A DNA stretch of 10,550 nucleotides from Deltaproteobacteria bacterium. Its GTDB lineage: Bacteria; Desulfobacterota; DSM-4660; Desulfatiglandales; HGW-15. This document shows, in pieces, positions 5,998 through 10,550 of the stretch (position 1 is its first letter; every line of letters begins with the position of its first letter). The stretch spans positions 1 through 10,550 of the forward strand of contig JAFGIC010000169.1 of NCBI GenBank assembly GCA_016929815.1, written 5' to 3'. The translations under genes were made by a program, and so were the position numbers. The notes under the pieces are model-generated. The model was not told the origin of the DNA, did no database searches, and saw nothing but the letters and a program-made list of their open reading frames with translations.

Positions 5998-7608
5998 TCA
6001 CAATTGGCTGTATTCCGGCAGTACATCCATGTTTATAACGCGTAACTCAACCCTGCGGTTTATCTGCCGACCTTCTTTTGTATTATTGTCTGCCTTGGGC
6101 CTGCTTATTCCGTATCCATGTGCACTCAAGTGCAACGTAGGTGCGACTCCGGTTAGATAGAACCTCACAGCATCGGCCCGGCCCTGGCTTAACGTGATAT
6201 TGAAATTTATAGCACCGACATTGTCGGTGTGTCCTGCAACTTCAAACTGCAATTTCGGGTATTTGAGCAGCATTTTAGCGATAATATTGAGATAGGATTT
6301 TGAATTGATAGTTATGTTAGTCTTTCCAGTCTCAAAGTATACGGCATCAAGGAGCAGTTCACCGGTTGAAAGCAACTGCTTTTCGGCGTCGCTGCGCTTT
6401 TCCTTCTCGTTTGCTAGATCTCTCGCGGCCCGAATGAGCGCAAGTGAATCGGCTGTTGCCTTTTGGGCCAGTAGGTCAGCTTTTTTTTGCATGGAATCCC
6501 TTCGCATGCGCCCATCTCTCTTCTCGTTGGCAAGCGCAACGGAATCGGCCGCGGATTTCATGGCAAGAGACTGGACTTGATCAGCCGATTGGGCGGCTTT
6601 GCGCTCAAGATCGGCTTTCTCCTGCGCCACCTTTTCTTTTGCTGCAAACTCAGCGTTTCTTCTTCCTTGCAACACGTCAACTGAGAACGCCAGCGCTCCG
6701 AAAACCCTATAGGGTTCAAGCGCACGGGGATTGTCCAGCGCCTGCGGATTGTTATCCGTTCGGTCAGCCGACAGGGAAATGTCTACTCCCGCCAGGACAT
6801 TCATATTCCACGGGGTACGGAAATGAATTGACGGGGTAATCCATAGCGGATCGGTCCCAAAGGACATGTCGTTGAATCTGGTACGGGAATTAAATTCCAA
6901 GCCAAGCACCGCGAATTGTACATTACCCTGTAAACCAGCGCCCAGGAGCAATAGCGCAGGGTCGCTGTTGATAATGCCTACAACGCCCGCTTCATTCAGG
7001 TGCAGCTTTACCCCGAAATCTTCACCACCGAACCGAATCGTCTGCATGAATCTGCCCGAGATATCCCAGCCGGTACGGGTCTCGAAATAGTTAAAACCAT
7101 CAGCCCTGTAGGTGTTGATCTGGTTTCGCGCCGTGCCTCCGCTTATGGTTGCCTGTCCCCCCATGCGCACAAAAGCATGCTTGGGAAAGGGCAGCGAACC
7201 CTGGGCTCCCGCACGAATCGTACCCAGGCCACCGCTCTTATCGGTGTTGGTATAATTACTTGAAGCGTATCCTGCCACTGAACCAAAGATATCGACATTG
7301 GAATTAACTCCGTACGAAAACGCTCCGGTTCCTGTAAAAAGGAGAGCGTTAGTGTTCGGTGTGTTGAGGTATCCTCTTTGCTGCTTATATCCTGGCATGA
7401 AGAAACCGAACGTAATGCGGCCTTCACCCATGGACTCCGCGGAGCCGATGGTGGTCAACCCCCGCAAAGCCTCAATATTTACTGCAGGCGAGTACACGGG
7501 GGTATTGTTATCAGACTCTGCCCGGATCGTGTACATGAACGGAAGCAGGAAAAGCGTGAGCAGCAACGGTATGGGGCTGAAATTCAACTTGCTTTTTGAA
7601 TGTAACAT
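5998..7608 (-). CDS. Outer-membrane beta-barrel protein with C-terminal OmpA domain
   Basis: The protein is 536 aa. GAGGAG (7615-7620) is six bases before the ATG. Residues 1-30 are a signal peptide (cut after TIRA). Residues about 45-310 are Gly/aromatic-rich and strand-like (GRITFGFFMPGYKQQRGY, AFVRMGG, VFGALAFSV), consistent with a porin-like barrel. Residues 315-415 are a charged coiled coil with repeats such as ADLERKAA, SAADSVALANEK and ATADSLALI. The rest is an OmpA_C peptidoglycan-binding domain (DAVYFETGKTNI, VAGHTDNVG, QGRADAVRFYL, NRRVEL). It anchors the outer membrane to the wall. It differs from the lipoprotein at 3319 by its barrel. The gene follows the BON remnant by about 50 bases on the same strand. 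Confidence 0.9.
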   Translation of the reverse strand: MLHSKSKLNFSPIPLLLTLFLLPFMYTIRAESDNNTPVYSPAVNIEALRGLTTIGSAESMGEGRITFGFFMPGYKQQRGYLNTPNTNALLFTGTGAFSYGVNSNVDIFGSVAGYASSNYTNTDKSGGLGTIRAGAQGSLPFPKHAFVRMGGQATISGGTARNQINTYRADGFNYFETRTGWDISGRFMQTIRFGGEDFGVKLHLNEAGVVGIINSDPALLLLGAGLQGNVQFAVLGLEFNSRTRFNDMSFGTDPLWITPSIHFRTPWNMNVLAGVDISLSADRTDNNPQALDNPRALEPYRVFGALAFSVDVLQGRRNAEFAAKEKVAQEKADLERKAAQSADQVQSLAMKSAADSVALANEKRDGRMRRDSMQKKADLLAQKATADSLALIRAARDLANEKEKRSDAEKQLLSTGELLLDAVYFETGKTNITINSKSYLNIIAKMLLKYPKLQFEVAGHTDNVGAINFNITLSQGRADAVRFYLTGVAPTLHLSAHGYGISRPKADNNTKEGRQINRRVELRVINMDVLPEYSQL

Positions 7609-7661
7609 TTTATACTCCTCTTAATAATAAAGTTGCAGTGTGCCGGATAATTATCAGATCG

Positions 7662-7826
7662 TCACCTCGTTTTTATGCCTTTGACCCCCTGTATGTTATT
7701 GACAAGTTTGCCAACCAACTCCTTTTCGGCACTATTCTTCGCAACGCCGCTTACCGTGACTATGCCGTCTTTTACCTCAACCTTTGTTTTATAACGCTGG
7801 TCGAGCGATAAAACCGCCTTGTTTTG
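7662..7826 (-). pseudogene. 5'-truncated BON-domain gene remnant
   Basis: A minus-strand open frame of 54 codons ends in TGA at 7664-7662 and is blocked upstream by TGA at 7829-7827. It has no start codon. The sequence has the second half of a BON domain: LDQRYKTKVEVKDGIVTVSG (the strand-turn-strand with the signature Gly), then AEKELVGKLVNNIQGVKGIK (the helix and final strand). BON domains are periplasmic or outer-membrane phospholipid-associated modules and often sit next to OmpA and CsbD genes. Here the signal peptide and first half are missing, so this is probably a pseudogene. Its end lies 54 bases before the next ATG. Confidence 0.65.
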
Positions 7827-7904
7827 TCAATCTAGATATGCAAGTACCATGCCGCGACCTAAAAATGCCTCATTTGGCGCATCTGCGTGGTTTGTAATGG
7901 ACTA

Positions 7905-7923
7905 TATTCAACCAAATTGAATA
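7905..7923. repeat. Short perfect inverted repeat upstream of the XylR_N fragment
   Basis: TATTCAA (7905-7911) and TTGAATA (7917-7923) are separated by CCAAA, about 30 bases before the ATG of the sensor fragment. It may be an operator of the former regulator gene. Evidence beyond the dyad is absent. Confidence 0.3.
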
Positions 7924-7953
7924 GCCGGCGCATCATTCTGATTGGTGTTGCTA

Positions 7954-8201
7954 ATGCATGTCGATGACTTGAACCACAAGGAACTTTTACGGTTGGATCC
8001 GGAAGGGGGGGCATGATCCGTTTTACCGGGCAGCGTGCACTTCTGCTCGATGCCGTGGCCATTGGAATTTTGCGGCAGTATCTGGTTCAGAACTTTAGCC
8101 AGATTGCTGCACGCGCGATACTCACCCAGTTTGGCTTTGTTGCTCAGGGCTGGCGCATGGCAGAGGCCATGCAAAAAGAATTCAAGTGGAATGCCGCGTA
8201 A
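7954..8201 (+). pseudogene. N-terminal sensor fragment of a XylR/DmpR-type sigma54 activator, frameshifted
   Basis: ATG at 7954 encodes MHVDDLNHKELLRLDPEGG and then hits TGA at 8014-8016. The frame that continues the homology begins around ATG 8013: IRFTGQRALLLDAVAIGIL, then AARAILTQFGF and GWRMAEAMQKEFKW, ending in TAA at 8199. Together these read like the start of the XylR_N aromatic/effector-sensing domain of NtrC-type regulators. The two frames meet at a run of seven Gs (8005-8011); one more G or two fewer would join them. The rest of the sensor, the V4R, AAA+ and HTH domains are absent. This is a decayed gene; a sequencing error could explain the shift but not the truncation. Confidence 0.65.
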
Positions 8202-8526
8202 ATCAATAATATACGAAAATTCAGGCACGGCGCTGTTTATAGCCGGCATTACGGTGTAACCATTTATAGAATTTCTTGGCAAACTTAAACAGTTATTTTT
8301 TTATTTTATGTTAAGGTGCCAAATCGGCACCTTAAAGCGATGCCTACATTTATCTTGTCAGTTCTCTTTAAAAAAAATACGGTTTCGGGCAGAGACAACG
8401 CCGCAGGACGGACAGTAAAAGAAGCACATGACAATCTTATGCAATTGTTACAGTAGTTAAGTAAAAAAGACTGGCGCGTGCGGAATTAATAACATTTCAG
8501 GGCAGGCCGGCAAGTAAGGTCATTTT
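8202..8526. other. Intergenic region with a hairpin and one doubtful small ORF
   Basis: After the sensor fragment the DNA is AT-rich. It contains the hairpin at 8311-8335 (listed separately). A 38-codon plus-strand ORF from ATG 8340 to TAG 8456 ends SGRDNAAGRTVKEAHDNLMQ; its second half looks protein-like, but it has no good ribosome site and no recognised family. It may be the end of another lost gene. The remaining bases lead to the glycosyltransferase without a convincing promoter. Confidence 0.4.
8311..8335. terminator. Perfect 10-bp hairpin
   Basis: TTAAGGTGCC (8311-8320) and GGCACCTTAA (8326-8335) flank a five-base loop AAATC. T-rich DNA (ATTTTTTTATTTTATG) precedes it on the plus strand and no T run follows in either direction. 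It is therefore a terminator-like stem rather than a certain terminator, and may be left from the truncated regulator. Confidence 0.4.
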
Positions 8527-9432
8527 ATGAAAATCAGCATCATTATTCCTACTCTTAACGAAGAGCTTTTTCTTCCTTTGCTACTGAACAGTATTAAGAG
8601 ACAATCGTTTAAAAATTATGAGGTTATTGTCGCTGATGCGCATTCCAGTGATAATACCGTCCGTATAGCCGAGCAATCCGGCATAAAAGTGGTGGAAGGA
8701 GGCATGCCTGCAAGAGGCAGAAATAAAGGCGCCCGTGCGGCACGCGGGCAGTTTCTTTTTTTTCTGGATGCGGATGTTATTCTGCCTGAAGAATTTTTAC
8801 ATCGGGCTTATGATGAGATGCAAGAGCGTTATCTTGATCTATCTACCTGCGAAGTTGAGCCGCTTTCAGAACTGCACATCGACAGGGTTCTTCATAAACT
8901 TGCAAACCTGTCCATACGGATGGGGCAGTACACCAGTCCACATGCCGGTGGATTCTGTATATTGTCCACCAAGCGTTTATTTGAACGCGTGGGCGGGTTC
9001 AATGAGTCACTGGCAATGGCGGAAGATCATGATTACGTTAAACGTGCGTCCCGGTTCAGGCCGCTCCGAGTATTAGACTCAACCAAAATCAGTGTCAGCG
9101 TGCGTCGGCTGGAAAAAGAGGGCCGTGCTGTTTTGGTCAATAAATATCTTCAAGTAGAGCTTCACCGAATTTTCAAAGGGGAGCTGAAGACAAACGTAAT
9201 TGAATATGAATTTGGAAATCTGCAGAAGCATGCAACCAACAGCCATAACAACCGACTGGCCGCCTTTGAAGATCAGTTGATTCGAATAGATAAAAAATTA
9301 CGCGAGTTTAAGAAAAGGCATGAAACCAATGGGCAGATATTGGATATTATCCCGTCCAAAGATCTGATTAACAGTCTTAAAAACCAATTTGAAAAGACCA
9401 AATCAAGCCTGAGTGAACTGCTTAAGAAATAG
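8527..9432 (+). CDS. Family 2 glycosyltransferase with helical C-terminal tail
   Basis: The protein is 301 aa. TAAGG (8515-8519) lies seven bases before the ATG. Residues 1-110 are a GT-A Rossmann-type fold: ISIIIPTLNEE (3-13) binds the nucleotide sugar, VIVADAHSSDNT follows, and FLDADVILPEEF gives the DxD metal motif (D80-D82). Residues 135-195 hold the acceptor part (GGFCILSTKRLFERVGGF, AMAEDHDYV with the ED motif). No membrane segment is visible, so it acts in the cytosol or at the inner face of the membrane. Residues 235-301 are an extra charged helical region (RIDKKLREFKKRHE, KNQFEKTKSSLSELLKK), unusual for the family and possibly a partner- or membrane-contact segment. Substrate is unknown; polysaccharide or lipid glycosylation is likely. 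Confidence 0.85.
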   Translation: MKISIIIPTLNEELFLPLLLNSIKRQSFKNYEVIVADAHSSDNTVRIAEQSGIKVVEGGMPARGRNKGARAARGQFLFFLDADVILPEEFLHRAYDEMQERYLDLSTCEVEPLSELHIDRVLHKLANLSIRMGQYTSPHAGGFCILSTKRLFERVGGFNESLAMAEDHDYVKRASRFRPLRVLDSTKISVSVRRLEKEGRAVLVNKYLQVELHRIFKGELKTNVIEYEFGNLQKHATNSHNNRLAAFEDQLIRIDKKLREFKKRHETNGQILDIIPSKDLINSLKNQFEKTKSSLSELLKK

Positions 9433-9525
9433 AATAACAATTCATTCGTATAATTCTTTAAAGTTCTACAGAGAGAACAGTCCTTTTCATGCAACTGATT
9501 ACTTTTTAAAAGGCAAAATGTTTGG

Positions 9526-9750
9526 ATGCAGAGAATAATTTTAATGAAAAAAGAATCTAACAAACAACATAGTGATAAGCTAAAAGGGCTTAAAAGAACC
9601 TTCCGTTCTCTTAAATATAGAAATTGCCGTCTGTTCTTCAGCGGACAGAGCATATCGCTGATTGGAACCTGGATACAAAGAATCGCCATGCCCTGGATGG
9701 TCTATCGCCTGACAGGCTACAATCATCGCCCTCCCTGGTGGCCAGAGTGA
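9526..9750 (+). pseudogene. 5' fragment of an MFS transporter
   Basis: ATG at 9526 or 9544 (both with weak ribosome sites) opens a frame that matches the N-terminus of the EntS-like (MFS_3) major facilitator family: FRSLKYRNCRLFFSGQS, SLIGTWIQRIAMPWMVYRL. After residue 64 (base 9717) the family sequence stops. The frame reads into an unrelated tail (YNHRPPWWPE) and ends at TGA 9748. About 340 residues and 11 membrane helices are missing. The break falls just before a GC-rich hairpin element. This is a truncated pseudogene and may once have exported a product linked to the preceding glycosyltransferase; that link is a guess. Confidence 0.7.
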
Positions 9751-9820
9751 CAGGATGCCCGCCTGTGCGGGGGTAGCGGAGGATCGTCCCGACTTTATAT
9801 CGGGGAAGCCGAGGGGGCGA
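9726..9820. repeat. ~95-bp GC-rich hairpin element at the MFS breakpoint
   Basis: TCGCCC (9726-9731) and GGGCGA (9815-9820) are inverted ends. Between them lie CCCGC-CTGT-GCGGG (9758-9771) and CCCGA/TCGGG with a seven-base loop (9788-9804). This is GC-rich in an AT-rich setting. TGACAGG occurs at 9710-9716 and 9748-9754. The layout resembles REP/MITE-like dispersed elements. Its copy number in the genome cannot be judged here. Confidence 0.45.
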
Positions 9821-9888
9821 CTGCCTTAATAATCAATTAAAATTTAATCAACGAATCGAATTTATCTACACTATCTTTTTTTATTAAA

Positions 9889-10550
9889 TCAATGCCCTAC
9901 ATACTCGCCGAATCTCACCATATGTGTGGCGGAATTCCATTTCGCCGTTGCACCGGTATCATTGATGGGATGCAGGATTTCTCCCTGGCAGCTGCCCAGG
10001 GAGAAGGTGACAATACAATGGGCCTTGCATCCAGGAACCCGCGGGACCTCTATGCCATTGGTAACCGTGATCGGGGCTCTTCTGAAATAGGAATAGACGC
10101 CAAGACCCCAGCCCTCCCAATTGGTTACTCCGTCAGTCACCTTGATGGCAGGCATTCCCAGTGTGGTGCCCTCCATGAACGACTCCTGGTTCGGTACGTC
10201 GTAGTTGAACTCATGCTGATAGAAATACTGTCTGCCGTTGTTGCCGTTCCACACGGTGTTGTATTTCTGCCAGTGCTCCACCATCTGTCCGTAGGTTATG
10301 TTGTTGTCGCCGTTTATGACAAGGCCGTATTTGAGCTTACTTGAATCCGTATCCCATCCCGCGCCTGTCCCGTGGTCGCCGCGCCAGATCCAGCAATGGT
10401 CTAGAATGAGATCGTTGCTGTTGAAGACACCAGCCGAGTAGGTGGTTTTGCCGTCTACGGCACCGGCCGAACGGAGGAAGAGATCGAAAATAAACGGAGG
10501 GTTGGCGCTGTGGTCGGCGTCGCAGCCCTCTTCGCCGGCCTGGAACAAAA
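9889..10550 (-). CDS. Beta-helix secreted protein, C-terminal part (5' end off window)
   Basis: The frame is open from the right edge to TGA at 9891-9889, with 219 codons visible. The codon at 10548 is TTG, and the real start lies outside. The text fits a right-handed beta-helix: FNSNDLILDHCWIWRGDHG, LKYGLVINGDNNITYGQMVE, EHWQKYNTVWNGNNGRQYFY, then EFNYDVPNQESF. The tail (WGLGVYSYFRR, VTFSLGSCQGEILHPIND) matches my memory of secreted proteins annotated as 'coagulation factor 5/8 type domain', with GH55/pectate-lyase-like helices. It probably binds or cleaves a polysaccharide outside the cell. Family assignment is from memory and uncertain. The enzyme's catalytic residues cannot be placed from this fragment. 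Confidence 0.7.
   Translation of the reverse strand, partial: LFQAGEEGCDADHSANPPFIFDLFLRSAGAVDGKTTYSAGVFNSNDLILDHCWIWRGDHGTGAGWDTDSSKLKYGLVINGDNNITYGQMVEHWQKYNTVWNGNNGRQYFYQHEFNYDVPNQESFMEGTTLGMPAIKVTDGVTNWEGWGLGVYSYFRRAPITVTNGIEVPRVPGCKAHCIVTFSLGSCQGEILHPINDTGATAKWNSATHMVRFGEYVGH

Noticed and set aside
7908..8282. Minus-strand 124-codon ORF opposite the XylR_N fragment
   Set aside because: No family, signal or ribosome site; the opposite strand has clear sensor-domain similarity in two frames.
9726..9820. Possible structured RNA gene (tRNA, SRP or similar) in the GC-rich hairpin stretch
   Set aside because: Stems are only 4-6 bp, with no cloverleaf, CCA end in the right place or known RNA core; a REP/MITE-like repeat fits better.
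9892..10344. Plus-strand 150-codon ORF at the right edge
   Set aside because: It is antisense to the beta-helix protein, which has recognisable conserved blocks and continues off the edge.

Overview
The window looks like accessory chromosome from a Gram-negative bacterium of the Fibrobacterota/Bacteroidota (FCB) kind. The evidence is a secreted ice-binding protein ending in a type IX-like C-terminal sorting module, two OmpA-type outer-membrane proteins, and a left-edge secreted protein combining a carboxypeptidase-regulatory-like domain with a FlgD/Por-tail-like module. Fibrobacterota is my best guess, by inference; no rRNA or tRNA is present to confirm it.

Left part (1-2490). A minus-strand secreted protein runs off the left edge. 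A 530-base AT-rich intergenic region follows, carrying a promoter and dyads. Next is a plus-strand conserved cysteine-containing protein at 1488-2216. It converges on the broken C-terminal end of a GH3 beta-glucosidase, which still has a good minus-strand terminator.

Centre (2494-7830, all minus strand). This is an envelope/stress block. In transcription order it holds a decayed BON-domain gene, a barrel-plus-OmpA protein, a 59-aa CsbD-like protein, the ice-binding protein, an OmpA lipoprotein, and a small secreted Gln-rich protein. The last has an upstream 30-aa ORF overlapping its start codon by ATGA. These genes plausibly serve envelope integrity, stress, cold or desiccation, but a shared function is inferred only from co-location and family.

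Right part (7950-10550). An N-terminal XylR/DmpR-type sensor fragment has a frameshift at a G7 run. An intact family 2 glycosyltransferase has a helical tail. An MFS transporter is cut off after its first membrane segment, close to a ~95-bp GC-rich hairpin element. The 3' end of a beta-helix secreted protein, probably carbohydrate-active, runs off the right edge.

The notable theme is the density of gene remnants (GH3, BON, XylR_N, MFS) around intact envelope genes. This suggests a rearrangement-prone region. Several unusual 5' leaders and hairpins are also present. I did not see a CRISPR array, a transposase, a recognisable toxin-antitoxin pair or a defence system.
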